Positions 16,880 through 25,079 are shown, counted from the stretch's first letter. The stretch is DNA of 64,000 nt from an uncultured Selenomonadales bacterium (GCA_937877545.1 CALFJE010000114.1:22466-86465), one strand, 5' to 3'. A program made the numbers and translations. Notes: generated from the letters alone by a model not told the origin.

Positions 16880-16923
16880 GCGCAACCTCCTCACCGCTTT
16901 AAGCCGCTGTTTTGGTTTGTGAT

Positions 16924-16951
16924 ATTCTAATCGCTGTAAAGCTTTTGTCAA
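16924..16951 (-). promoter_or_regulatory. Sigma-70 promoter of the Tad pilus operon
   Basis: On the minus strand, TTGACA (16946-16951), 16 bases, then TAGAAT (16924-16929), about 45 bases upstream of the cpaB start. It is one of the best promoter matches in the window. Confidence 0.75.
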
Positions 16952-17088
16952 GATTATTGCCGCTTAAGTTAACATTAAAAAATCGGTGACGATGACTCGA
17001 AAATTCTACGGCGCATTATACGCCGCCCTTATGATTTTCCTATGACGAACGCAAAAAAAAATTCCCGAAATATAGGGCGCGATTCAGC

Positions 17089-17207
17089 TTACGCCGCCGA
17101 GCCGAGAATCCTTAACGACCTGTGTTTTGGACAAATGCTTTTCGTCGAGCAAGTAATCAAGGTATTCGCCGAGCATGCATTTGCGGAAATTATCGGCGTT
17201 TCGTGAT
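17089..17207 (-). pseudogene. Possible remnant of a small helix-turn-helix protein
   Basis: A start-less minus-strand frame reads CMLGEYLDYLLDEKHLSK then TQVVKDSRLGGVS and stops. The LGEYL...LL..K.LSK..V pattern recalls small HTH proteins that often accompany bacterial Ser/Thr kinases in Firmicutes. The recognition half is gone. The match is short and tentative, but a kinase remnant lies next to it. Confidence 0.3.
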
Positions 17208-17217
17208 ATTGAAGCGC

Positions 17218-17551
17218 ATGAGGTTGACGGGCTTGCCCTACGGCTTGTTGCAACAAGGCACGTTCCGCTTGCTCGCGCAGATATTTTTCTTCGCCGAGGA
17301 CGAAGCGGAGACGATAGTCGTTGAGGAATTTATACGCGGAGAAATTTTATCGGATTGGCTCAAGCAACCGAGGTATAAAGCCGTCGAATTTGATATTGCA
17401 AGGAGGATTGATTCGGCTGATAGAGTTCGACGCGGCGCGGCTGTTCAAAGCGCACGACGTTTCCAATCGGTCGACGAAATTAAAACTGCTTTGCGGCTTG
17501 AGCAATTTTCGTATTGGGGCAAAATCTTCGCGGCGATATTTTTCACGATAA
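17218..17551 (+). pseudogene. Remnant of a Ser/Thr protein kinase
   Basis: Kinase-like pieces appear in two frames of the plus strand. They are ETIVVEEFIRGEILSDWLKQ (hinge region) to about 17370, then RGIKPSNLILQGGLIRLIEFDAARLF (catalytic loop KPSN, and a DFG-equivalent FDAA) at about 17370-17460, then ARRFQSVDEIKTAL, the usual end of such kinases. The catalytic HRD has become NRG, the frames shift, and much of the C-lobe is missing. It is a decayed gene. Confidence 0.6.
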
Positions 17552-17561
17552 AAATTTTGAT

Positions 17562-17717
17562 GTCATTCCACCGCATAAGCAACGACACGAAAAATCTGCC
17601 GTTTCGAAGAAAGCAGGACGTCCGTCCCTTAATCCTCGCACTGTTCTTAATGGGATTTTGAGGATACTAAAGAGCGGAGCACGTTGGCGTGATTTTGACC
17701 GGCGGACAAATCCATGA
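17562..17717 (+). pseudogene. IS5-family transposase N-terminal fragment
   Basis: The frame reads KKAGRPSLNPRTVLNGILRI then LKSGARWRDF, which matches the N-terminal domain of IS5/IS1182-type transposases (GRP..DPR.VLNGILW.L.TGA.WRDLP). No catalytic DDE part follows and no terminal inverted repeats are evident. It borders the defective prophage. Confidence 0.65.
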
Positions 17718-17793
17718 CAGTGAATCGGCTCTTGCTCTTTAAGTGTCTGTTGCTTGGTTCCACAGATTTTGCTTTTCGTCGTCCGTCAAGCCT

Positions 17794-18690
17794 TCACGAC
17801 CGCCGCCGAGTGCCATAAACAAGCCCGTCAAGGTCGCTGTAATTTTCCGTCGCCGTAGCCGAAACGTCATCCGCTATCGTTGAAAGCCCCGCGTTGGTTA
17901 CGTCCGCAACGTCCGTAAACTTCGGAGCCAAACCGCTCAAGTCAATGTAATTCGTGTCGGCTTTCCTTATGACGTTCTCTTTCAGCGGGCGCAATTCTTG
18001 ATTCGTCGAATCGGCAACCGTTTTGAACTCCGGTATCAGAAAGTCGAGGTCGCTGTAATTTTCCGAAGCCTTGTCCGCAATGCCTTCGTCGTAAGTCGTC
18101 AAAGCCGAATCAAGCTCAGCGTTTGCCGATAAGTATTCGCTCGGTATCAACGCCAATCGCTTTTCTGCTTTCTGCAGACAGCCGCCGCAGTCGCGCCCTG
18201 CTTGCAACGCCGCGCTTATGAAGCCGCTTTCCCGTTCCTTCAAGTCTTGATACAGCTCGACGGGGACGCCGTTAAGCCACGCCATTAAGCCGTTTTCGCC
18301 GCTCAAATACAGCGTGTCATAATCTGTGATTTCCTCTAAATAATTTTGATTTGCCTTTGAAATTTCCCGCGACACGTCAGACACGGCAGGTGCCGCATTT
18401 TTTTCCATATCCGCTATGCCGTGCGCCAAGCCCGCAATGCCCGCCGCGATTTTTGCGTCCGCATCCAGAAATAAATCATCATAATGCACGGGGATTGAGC
18501 CGCCCGATTGATTCAGCAAATTCAATGCGTCCGCGCTTAATAATTCTGCCGCCGGCATCAGCGAACTCGCAGAGTAATTGTATTCAAGCTCCTGCAAGCC
18601 CAGTTCCCATTTTGTCGGCTCGTAGGTCTGCGTTATCGTCGTGCCGCCCTTGCCGCCCCCGAATCGCTGTAAGTCAAAGCAAAAGCCCAT
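17794..18690 (-). CDS. Prophage structural or ejection-type protein, C-terminus frameshifted
   Basis: About 298 residues from ATG 18690 with GGAGGGGG upstream. It opens with MGFCFDLQRFGGGKGGTT, has Ala-rich helical stretches (IAAGIAGLAHGIADMEKN), and then three imperfect repeats built on NYSDLDFL / NYIDLSGL / NYSDLDGL. It ends VYGTRRRS. A +1 shift near 17826 would instead continue FMALGGGREGLTDDEKQ to a TAA at 17739, which looks like the natural end. It is the last gene of the prophage block. I do not recognise the family; position suggests a virion or ejection protein. Confidence 0.6.
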   Translation of the reverse strand: MGFCFDLQRFGGGKGGTTITQTYEPTKWELGLQELEYNYSASSLMPAAELLSADALNLLNQSGGSIPVHYDDLFLDADAKIAAGIAGLAHGIADMEKNAAPAVSDVSREISKANQNYLEEITDYDTLYLSGENGLMAWLNGVPVELYQDLKERESGFISAALQAGRDCGGCLQKAEKRLALIPSEYLSANAELDSALTTYDEGIADKASENYSDLDFLIPEFKTVADSTNQELRPLKENVIRKADTNYIDLSGLAPKFTDVADVTNAGLSTIADDVSATATENYSDLDGLVYGTRRRS

Positions 18691-18701
18691 TTCGCCCCCT
18701 C

Positions 18702-19124
18702 CTAAATTTCCCACGTCACCATGTAGCCGATATTGCCGTTTTTCAATCTGAAGCGCGGAGAGCACGTTGCCGCCTTGCCCGTATCTTTGAAGCGGCAATG
18801 GTAGCGTTTCAAGCCGTCCGCCAAGTCCTCCACGCGTTCAATTTCCGCGTTGAAAAATTTTATATACGGCTCAATTTCGCGTATGCACCACGTGCCCAAG
18901 TGTCGCAAGTCGTGTTCAATTGCCAAAACCTCGCCGACTTGTTTCCAAAATTTGGCGTCTCCGCACAGTTGGTGAATTATTATCATGTCGTGCGCCGCCG
19001 CGAATTCCGCAAAGCCTCTGTCGGGGAACCATATCAATCGGCAACGCGGCTCGGCATTGAACTTGACGCCCGTCTTTTTTTCATATAGTGCAATCCATTC
19101 TTCCAGCGTCTTTTTATCCGCCAT
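18702..19124 (-). CDS. Prophage hypothetical protein
   Basis: 140 residues from ATG 19124, soluble, with no membrane segment. It has conserved-looking Trp/Cys/His positions (RLIWFPDRGF, IIIHQLCGD, HLGTWCIREIEPYIKFF). It is spaced like its neighbours in the prophage operon: three bases after the upstream gene, 11 before the next. It ends in TAG, which shows that amber is used as a stop in this phage. The family is not recognised. Confidence 0.6.
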   Translation of the reverse strand: MADKKTLEEWIALYEKKTGVKFNAEPRCRLIWFPDRGFAEFAAAHDMIIIHQLCGDAKFWKQVGEVLAIEHDLRHLGTWCIREIEPYIKFFNAEIERVEDLADGLKRYHCRFKDTGKAATCSPRFRLKNGNIGYMVTWEI

Positions 19125-19127
19125 CGT

Positions 19128-19319
19128 TCACACCTCCGCGCCCAAAAATCTGTATCGCTTGCCGCCGCTCGTCACTATCAGACACGGTATATCGCCCTGT
19201 TGCTCCAGTGAAAAAGTCAGTTCCGACGGCTCCGTTTCCTCATCAAAAAGTTTCGATATTTCCGTTACGTTCGCGCATTCCAAAGGCGGCGGCTCAGGTT
19301 GCCACGGATAATTTCTCAT
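19128..19319 (-). CDS. Small prophage protein
   Basis: 63 residues. ATG 19319 is chosen because AAGGAGG lies upstream; an in-frame ATG at 19388 lies inside the previous gene. It is proline-rich at the start (NYPWQPEPPPLE), followed by a beta-rich half (CLIVTSGGKRYRFLGAEV). The family is not recognised. Confidence 0.6.
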   Translation of the reverse strand: MRNYPWQPEPPPLECANVTEISKLFDEETEPSELTFSLEQQGDIPCLIVTSGGKRYRFLGAEV

Positions 19320-19332
19320 CTCTCTTGCCTCC

Positions 19333-19779
19333 TTAAAAAATCGTGTCGAATAATTTCGCGCCCCATTTGCCGGCGGGACTGTTCGCAAGCGCGTTGACCG
19401 CCTTGACCGCCGGGGCTCCGAATCTTGAGGCGGCGAACATTGCCACAGGATATGCCGTCATGCCCGCGACGCCGCTCGGCGTTGAGCCCGTGCCCGCTCG
19501 CAAGAGCCCGTTTTGCGTCATTTGGTTTACCAAATAGCCGCCCGCCGCTGTACCGACTGCTCCTATCGGCAAGAGATATTTAACCGCCGCCCGTTGTGCC
19601 TCGGCAGGTATCATTGCTTGCCCGCCGTACGTCGAAAAGCTTTGATATTGCGGGTTTCGATACGGTGTTGCATTCGGCGCAAAAAAATTGCCGAGCAAGT
19701 TTTGCACGGCTTCCGCATTGTAATTCACATATGGCGTCGGATTATAAAATCGCGACCGTTGTTGTTCTATCGGCGTCAT
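19333..19779 (-). CDS. Prophage protein with hydrophobic Gly/Ala-rich segment
   Basis: 148 residues. The N-terminal half is Asn/Tyr/Pro-rich (FYNPTPYVNYNAEAV). The C-terminal half has hydrophobic stretches (YLLPIGAVGTAAGGYLV, YPVAMFAASRFGAPAV). Such a layout fits a virion protein ejected into or through a membrane, but no family is recognised. It lies between the beta-propeller-like gene and small genes in one operon. Confidence 0.55.
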   Translation of the reverse strand: MTPIEQQRSRFYNPTPYVNYNAEAVQNLLGNFFAPNATPYRNPQYQSFSTYGGQAMIPAEAQRAAVKYLLPIGAVGTAAGGYLVNQMTQNGLLRAGTGSTPSGVAGMTAYPVAMFAASRFGAPAVKAVNALANSPAGKWGAKLFDTIF

Positions 19780-19791
19780 TTAATCATCTCC

Positions 19792-21057
19792 TTAAACCTC
19801 GGCAACATCCATAACGATTGAGTGAATCGTGACGCCGCCGCCTTGACCGTGTCCGCTTACGTCCAGATATTTGCCGCGATAAACGTTGCGGCTCTCCAAT
19901 ATGACGGTGTCTTGCGGCAAGCTCGTCGCGTTCAAACTGATTTGCCTCGGTGCCGGCAATTTAACTCGTCCGCAAGTGAAATGTCCGCAGTAACCTTCGG
20001 GCTCCGACGGCGTTATCGTCACTTGCGACCGCTTAAGCAAAAAATTATGGTGACTTACGAGCCGTTGCGTCATGAATCGCCAATTCAAATATTCGCCGTT
20101 ATCCTTGCCCGTATTCGCGTCCAATTTTGAAATTCTGTCGGGCGCGACGATATAAACCTCCTCGCCCGCGCTGAACACGTCAGATATTGCAGAGTTGAAT
20201 TGCCGCTTGTACCACGACTTTAACAGCGTGTCGAAAATTAAAACTGTGCCCTCGCGCCCCAAACACCACACTTGCGATAACGGCGCGACGTACTTCACGA
20301 CCGCATTTTTCGGGAGCTTGCGGACTTCGCGCTTGACCAACGCCGCAATATCCTCAGGCTTGACGTTCCCGTAATAAGCATTCTGAATCAAATGCGCCGT
20401 TTCCGTGCCCAGAATAAATACGTCATCGCCGACCGCGCAACTGCTAAGCCGACCGTTACATTCGACGTTCGTCGCAACCTCAACTATACTCCAGCGCGGA
20501 TATTCCTCGACCAGCCGATAACAATTTCCAGTCGTCTTAAAGAGCAAGATGTTATTCGACAAAGACGCCGCGCATATTATTTTCTGCCCGTCCTTGTAAC
20601 CCGCCTCTGCGAATTTGGATGCGCTCTCCACGTTTGAATCCTCGCGCCAATCGGTTTCGTCACCGACCGCGCTGTAGCGGAGTATTGAGCCGCCGATCAC
20701 GACTACGCGCCCCGCTCGAATAAACACGTCCTCTGCCGGCGGAGAATTTATCTGCAAGAGGTGCGCCCCGTTAAAGTATTGCAACTGCCCGCCGCTCGCG
20801 ATTAGGACGCCGCTCTCCCACGCCGCATATTTCGGATAAAGCTCGCCCGTCAGCTTGCCCAAAGAATTTCCGCCAAGGTGCCCGTCGAAGTCCGCCAAAT
20901 AAATTTCCCTGTTTGTCTTGACGACCAGAATCACGCCGTTTATCGAATCATGAATCGCCGCGTACACGTCGGGCGTCCGCAATATGTCAATCGTGCCCGT
21001 TGCCGTCCTAAGTTTCGCGCTCGTGTGGTCGACTTCCATGTTCAAAACGTCCGCCAA
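19792..21057 (-). CDS. P22 gp10-like packaged-DNA stabilisation / tail hub protein, main part
   Basis: 421 codons, mostly beta-strand, with repeated blade-like segments (GVLIASGGQLQYFNG, DDVFILGTETAHLIQ, EEVYIVAPDRISKLD), as in gp10-type tail accessory proteins of podoviruses that close the portal. The open frame begins right after an in-frame TAG (21058-21060). The coding sequence upstream of that TAG (FTGGLNTSQSAEDIGEN) runs straight into LADVLNMEVDHTSAKL without any other break. Translation of this part alone would need the TTG at 21057 or an internal ATG at 21036; neither has a good ribosome binding site. Confidence 0.6.
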   Translation of the reverse strand: MADVLNMEVDHTSAKLRTATGTIDILRTPDVYAAIHDSINGVILVVKTNREIYLADFDGHLGGNSLGKLTGELYPKYAAWESGVLIASGGQLQYFNGAHLLQINSPPAEDVFIRAGRVVVIGGSILRYSAVGDETDWREDSNVESASKFAEAGYKDGQKIICAASLSNNILLFKTTGNCYRLVEEYPRWSIVEVATNVECNGRLSSCAVGDDVFILGTETAHLIQNAYYGNVKPEDIAALVKREVRKLPKNAVVKYVAPLSQVWCLGREGTVLIFDTLLKSWYKRQFNSAISDVFSAGEEVYIVAPDRISKLDANTGKDNGEYLNWRFMTQRLVSHHNFLLKRSQVTITPSEPEGYCGHFTCGRVKLPAPRQISLNATSLPQDTVILESRNVYRGKYLDVSGHGQGGGVTIHSIVMDVAEV

Positions 21058-21165
21058 CTAATTTTCGCCGATGTCCTCCGCGCTCTGCGAAGTGTTCAAG
21101 CCGCCCGTGAAATCAGCTCGGATTATCGCTCGTTGAGCCTCGCCGTGTTTGCTTGCAAGTTTCAT
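21058..21165 (-). pseudogene. N-terminal 35 codons of the gp10-like gene, cut off by an amber codon
   Basis: ATG 21165 overlaps the TGA of the adaptor gene by one base, a normal coupled start. It encodes MKLASKHGEAQRAIIRADF and continues to IGEN before TAG at 21058-21060. The following codons are in the same frame and encode the rest of the protein. A single CAG-to-TAG change would explain it. Confidence 0.7.
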
Positions 21166-21767
21166 CACCAATACCCCCGCAAGACTGCGCCGAACGGCGG
21201 CGGTGCCAACAGGCTCGCGATTTGCTGATGAATATTCGCTATCAGCTGTTGCTCCTGCGTCATGTCGAATTCCTCCGTCAGCGACAACCGCCATATCGCG
21301 TATTCCAACAAAAAGTCGTCGAATTCGTTCAGCAACGGCGTTTCGTCTTCCAAAGCCATTTCCGCCAAATCCTCAACCAATCGCACCGTCAATGCCGTTT
21401 CCACTCGCGGCGGCGGATATATTTTCAAGCTCTGCAAGCCCGTCCGATAAAAATATTTCGGGCGTCCCGTCAAGGGCTTTTCGCGAACGTGTTGCAGATT
21501 CGTCTCCAAGAGTTTGAATTTGCCCGCCGTCACGTCAAGTATCATCAGCGGGCGGCTCGGCAGTTGAATTTCGTCTTCGCCTGCCGCAAGTTCAAACGTC
21601 CGCGCCGTCATTAAAATTTCGGGCTGTATGTCCGCTATCGTTCGGCGGAGCACGCGCAAGCCTGCATTCAGCGCGTTCAATATTTCCGCGTCCGTGTAGT
21701 TGATTCGCTGTTCCTCGTCGTGTACCGCCGTCCTGATTCGCCTTATCGCCTCGCGTATCGGTATCAT
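21165..21767 (-). CDS. Phage head-tail adaptor protein (gp4/connector type)
   Basis: 200 residues, with an N-terminal helical motif IREAIRRIRTAVHDEEQ then INYTDAEILNALNAGLRVL. A central beta part follows, and a C-terminal helix (LLNEFDDFLLEYAIWRLS). This pattern is typical of podoviral adaptor / tail accessory proteins that dock under the portal. Position (after the portal, before the gp10-like gene) agrees. Its stop overlaps the next start by one base. Confidence 0.7.
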   Translation of the reverse strand: MIPIREAIRRIRTAVHDEEQRINYTDAEILNALNAGLRVLRRTIADIQPEILMTARTFELAAGEDEIQLPSRPLMILDVTAGKFKLLETNLQHVREKPLTGRPKYFYRTGLQSLKIYPPPRVETALTVRLVEDLAEMALEDETPLLNEFDDFLLEYAIWRLSLTEEFDMTQEQQLIANIHQQIASLLAPPPFGAVLRGYW

Positions 21768-21768
21768 T

Positions 21769-22020
21769 TCAGCCGACCCTCAACTTCTCATTTTTATAGC
21801 GAATGTCGTCCGTGTCTTCGATAAGCCACAGCGCATTTCGTTCTATCGCGTTTATCGTCTCAAAAAGCCTGAGTACTTCGTTCGGATAATCACGCCAATG
21901 CGTGCCCTGCGTGAATATCAGTTCCAAATCCGCCCGCGTACCGTTGCAAATTTCAAATATCGTTTTGGCGTTCACGATTATCCTTTCCAAACCGCTCGCC
22001 AATGTTTCCGAATACGCCAT
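21769..22020 (-). CDS. Small prophage protein between portal and adaptor
   Basis: 83 residues, helical and acidic (SGLERIIVNAKTIFEICNG, EVLRLFETINAIERNALWLI). It starts at ATG 22020 with GGAGG upstream, 12 bases after the portal gene. In P22-like phages the scaffold and coat genes occupy this place; this protein is far too small to be either. The family is not recognised. Confidence 0.6.
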   Translation of the reverse strand: MAYSETLASGLERIIVNAKTIFEICNGTRADLELIFTQGTHWRDYPNEVLRLFETINAIERNALWLIEDTDDIRYKNEKLRVG

Positions 22021-22032
22021 GAATATTCCTCC

Positions 22033-24147
22033 TTAAATTGCGGGCATCATGCCGCGCATTAAACTTTCCGCAGCCGCCTGCGTCAAGGCTCTGCCGCGTT
22101 GCGGTTGAGTTTGTCGGGCGGGAACGGGCGGCTCGTCAACGTCCAGTGGCATTTCGGCTTGCGCTTGAGCCTCGGCTTGTTGCTCGGCGGCTTCCTGCGG
22201 GAACGTCGCCGCTATCCAATTCGCCAACACCCGCTCCACGACGCCCGAATCAATGTAGCCCGCCTTTGCCGCCATTGCCAACTGTATCGGCGGCGGTGCG
22301 TCGCGGAAATTTATCACCTGCCGCGAATCTTGATTCTTTATCTCCTCAAGGTGCAATTTCATTTGCATTTCGGATTGAGCGGCTTTGGCTTGCGATTCCT
22401 GCCGCTCCTGCCAACGTTGCTTGATTTCCTCTTTGTGCGGCACGTCCGACAGGTCTAAAATTATGTCGAATACCAAATCGCCCGGCACACCCAAACGGCT
22501 CACCGCGTCAACCAACGTGAACATTTGCGCTTGCCGCTGGGTCGTCGACGCCTCCACGTCCGCTATCACAATATCAAACTCGCCCTGCGAAAGGTCGTTG
22601 AGCGTGTGCACTATCACGCCGGCTATCGGGTCTTGCTCTGCCACTTGCTGATTCACCGTGATGAATTTCTGCCCGTTCGCGCCTTCCACGCGATAAACTT
22701 TCTCCGCCGTGTAGAATTGCGGAATTACGCCCGCATGTCCGCGTCGTCCCCAAAGCAGATTCGCGACTTTTTTCTTCGCCGTCCGCAGATTATCAAATAT
22801 CACCGCCAAATGGGTAATTGATTGACGTTGCTTAAGCTCAATCGCACGTCCGCTTGAGCCGCTCGGTATGTCGACGCCCATTAACGCCTCGTTTATCCCG
22901 CTGATTGCCGTCAAATCTGCCGTCGCTTGAGTCTCCGCTTGCGCCACGCCCGCAGGGTATTGCCCTATCGGTCGCTCCAAAATTTTTCCTTGCGATAAAA
23001 CCATCGGGCGCACTTTCTGAAAATGCCCCGGTATCGAGCCGTATCGCTCAAACTCCGCGAATTGCTTTTCCGTCATGGCGTCGTCCTCTATGAACCCTCC
23101 GCCGTTCCCAATTTTGTTCAGTATGTCAAGCTGTTGAATACGTCGCTTGTTTATCTCCCGTTGCGGATTCTTCAAGTCGCGAACAAAGCCCGCAGGTATC
23201 TCGTCGCCGCCGATACCGTAGTAGTAGCACGTCAGCGGCACCAACGGAAATTCCCCGTGTTGATACGGCGATTCCATATCCTCCAGTAACACGTTGTCGA
23301 AGAATACGCAAACTTTCACGACCGGCAAATTCGTTACCTTCGGCGCAACTATCAGCCCCTGCAAAAATAATTCGGGCGTCACTGCCTCGGCGGGAATTTC
23401 TTCGCCCGTCGCCAATACGAACGTCGTTTTGGTTTCGCGCTTTTTATACCAACACTCGACAAGCCTAACCTTTTGCAACTCACGCTTGTACCAGAGCAAT
23501 TCATCACGACGTGACGCATTCTCCCGCTCGGCGGCGTCGTAGATAGCAAACTGCGCCGCTATCGCCTCGGCGTGTTCGGGGTAGACTTCGCTCAATTCGT
23601 CTTTATCAACCCACTTGGCGCGGAAAATATATTTCGAGTCGCTGAAGTCGGCTTTATGCGCTTCGGGGTCGGCGTAGATTGAAAACGGGTCTTCGCGTCG
23701 AACATAAGCCTCGCCGTCGGAGCCGTCCTCGTTCAGTTCGTAGCCCACGAAAAACCAGCCCAGCCCGCCGATTGCCGCGTCCATAAATGCCGCCGATTCA
23801 TGCGTCGTGTAGTCACAGCGGTCGAGGATATATTTCGTCAAACCTTTGCGCACTTGGCATATCTCAACGTCGTCCTCTGTTCGTGCCTTAAATTCAATAT
23901 CGAAGCGATTGATTCTTTGGTAGCCGCTAAGCAAATTCATCAGCGGGCGGATTCGATTTATCGTTATGGCGGGGCGGCGCATTTCCTTGAAGCGCATCAA
24001 TTCAGCCCGCGTCCATTGCCGCCCTTCCACGAAGTCATAATCCTCACGAGCCGCGTCTTGCCAACGTCGCGCCGCATCGACCGCGTCCCTAAACCACCGC
24101 CGATATTGCCCGATTCCCTCTCGTTCAAAAAATTTCTCAAGCTCCAA
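22033..24147 (-). CDS. P22-like phage portal protein
   Basis: About 704 residues. The N-terminal part has the P22-type portal pattern: RRWQDAAREDYDFVEGRQW, RRPAITINRIRPLMNLLSGY, and later DPFSIYADPEAHKADFSD. A long Gln/Ala-rich tail follows. The portal forms the dodecameric DNA entry channel and docks the terminase. TTG 24147 is preferred because GAGGTGA lies six bases upstream; GTG 24156 is in frame but has no such site. It begins just downstream of a terminator, so it depends on read-through or on a promoter not identified here. Confidence 0.85.
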   Translation of the reverse strand: MELEKFFEREGIGQYRRWFRDAVDAARRWQDAAREDYDFVEGRQWTRAELMRFKEMRRPAITINRIRPLMNLLSGYQRINRFDIEFKARTEDDVEICQVRKGLTKYILDRCDYTTHESAAFMDAAIGGLGWFFVGYELNEDGSDGEAYVRREDPFSIYADPEAHKADFSDSKYIFRAKWVDKDELSEVYPEHAEAIAAQFAIYDAAERENASRRDELLWYKRELQKVRLVECWYKKRETKTTFVLATGEEIPAEAVTPELFLQGLIVAPKVTNLPVVKVCVFFDNVLLEDMESPYQHGEFPLVPLTCYYYGIGGDEIPAGFVRDLKNPQREINKRRIQQLDILNKIGNGGGFIEDDAMTEKQFAEFERYGSIPGHFQKVRPMVLSQGKILERPIGQYPAGVAQAETQATADLTAISGINEALMGVDIPSGSSGRAIELKQRQSITHLAVIFDNLRTAKKKVANLLWGRRGHAGVIPQFYTAEKVYRVEGANGQKFITVNQQVAEQDPIAGVIVHTLNDLSQGEFDIVIADVEASTTQRQAQMFTLVDAVSRLGVPGDLVFDIILDLSDVPHKEEIKQRWQERQESQAKAAQSEMQMKLHLEEIKNQDSRQVINFRDAPPPIQLAMAAKAGYIDSGVVERVLANWIAATFPQEAAEQQAEAQAQAEMPLDVDEPPVPARQTQPQRGRALTQAAAESLMRGMMPAI

Positions 24148-24162
24148 TGCCGTCACCTCAAC

Positions 24163-24187
24163 AAAAAAACACTCGCCTAAGCAAGTG
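24163..24187 (-). terminator. Terminator of the toxin-antitoxin unit
   Basis: On the minus strand, CACTTGC/GCGAGTG form a stem (one T-G pair) with a short loop, followed by seven T. It lies between the GNAT gene and the portal gene. Confidence 0.75.
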
Positions 24188-24204
24188 CCGTAAGTTTTTT
24201 TACT

Positions 24205-24816
24205 TTAAACGTCAAGATATTTTAGCAGTTGTATCAGAGAATGATTCTTTAATTTGTATTGCTCCTCGCCCTCCGGAGAACGTTGTCCGAACTGTACAAA
24301 GCCATTTTTCTCATAAAATTTTACTAATGCAGGAACGTCTTCACATTCGAGATAAACGACACGCCCGCCGAATATCCTTTGCCCGTCCGCAACGGTATCA
24401 CAAGCGATTTTTAGGAGCTCGTCTCCGGTTATAAGCTCGTTATAACTGTTGGTAAAATTTTTTCCGAGTTGCCCGATTAAAGGAGCCGTAAGCAAATATT
24501 TATCGATTTCTTTGTCAAACATCACAAATTTTCTTAGCCGCTGTCTGAGCTTACTGCTTAAATTCTTCAGTTTAATGTGAGTATATTTTTGTGCCAAAGC
24601 GAAATAGCCCACATTAACCCATTCGTTTCTATAAGATGCCAAAATAAGCCATACGGACGCCAAACGTTGAAGGGAAAATGTTATTGCTTTATTGCGGATA
24701 AAATCTTCGACATCAGCATTTGGCGGGCACGAAAAATTTTCAAGGGCTTTCTTAACTAAAGTCTCGTCTGTGTCTTTCAGAACGTCGAGCAGGTTGATTT
24801 TTTGAAACCCTTCCAT
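24205..24816 (-). CDS. GNAT-family acetyltransferase, probable toxin
   Basis: 203 residues. The C-terminal third has the GNAT pattern: VVYLECEDVPALVKFYEKNGF, with a hydrophobic strand, the fYEknGF motif and a short tail. It starts at ATG 24816, three bases after a 60-codon gene that looks like its antitoxin. Acetyltransferase toxins of this type usually inactivate charged tRNA; the target here is unknown. The pair has its own promoter and terminator inside the prophage morphogenesis genes and is AT-richer than the neighbouring phage genes, signs of independent acquisition. A plain metabolic acetyltransferase is the alternative. Confidence 0.65.
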   Translation of the reverse strand: MEGFQKINLLDVLKDTDETLVKKALENFSCPPNADVEDFIRNKAITFSLQRLASVWLILASYRNEWVNVGYFALAQKYTHIKLKNLSSKLRQRLRKFVMFDKEIDKYLLTAPLIGQLGKNFTNSYNELITGDELLKIACDTVADGQRIFGGRVVYLECEDVPALVKFYEKNGFVQFGQRSPEGEEQYKLKNHSLIQLLKYLDV

Positions 24817-24819
24817 AAG

Positions 24820-25002
24820 TCAACTCCACTTGATTTTGGCAAAAAAATCCTTAGCCTGCTCGCGTTTAACTTCGTGCACGGAACGGCTCATCTTAACTTC
24901 TTCGCCGCGATGCTTTTCGGCTTGTTCCAAAGCTCTAACCAAACGTTGAGCTTGCTTTGCCGTGGTTATGTTAATGTTTTTAAGAAAACTCGACGTTGCC
25001 AT
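24820..25002 (-). CDS. Probable antitoxin of the GNAT toxin
   Basis: 60 residues from ATG 25002 (GGGAG nine bases upstream): MATSSFLKNINITTAKQAQR, then a charged helix (LVRALEQAEKHRGEEVKMS) and a basic, Trp-containing tail. Short size, charge and placement immediately before the GNAT gene are those of a type II antitoxin. No DNA-binding domain is obvious, so autoregulation is only a guess. Confidence 0.55.
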   Translation of the reverse strand: MATSSFLKNINITTAKQAQRLVRALEQAEKHRGEEVKMSRSVHEVKREQAKDFFAKIKWS

Positions 25003-25050
25003 AGCTGACACTCCCTCTGAAAATCCAAATATCATAAATTATTTAAGGGT

Positions 25051-25079
25051 AATTTAGCATTAGGCAAAACGTCCGTCAA
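25051..25079 (-). promoter_or_regulatory. Promoter of the toxin-antitoxin unit
   Basis: On the minus strand, TTGACG (25074-25079), exactly 17 bases, TAAATT (25051-25056), about 50 bases upstream of the antitoxin start. Together with the terminator at 24163-24187 it makes an autonomous transcription unit inside the phage operon. Confidence 0.65.

Noticed and set aside
19792..21165. Genetic code change with TAG read as glutamine in the prophage
   Set aside because: Only one in-frame TAG was found, and the adjacent gene at 18702-19124 uses TAG as its natural stop, so a nonsense mutation is simpler.
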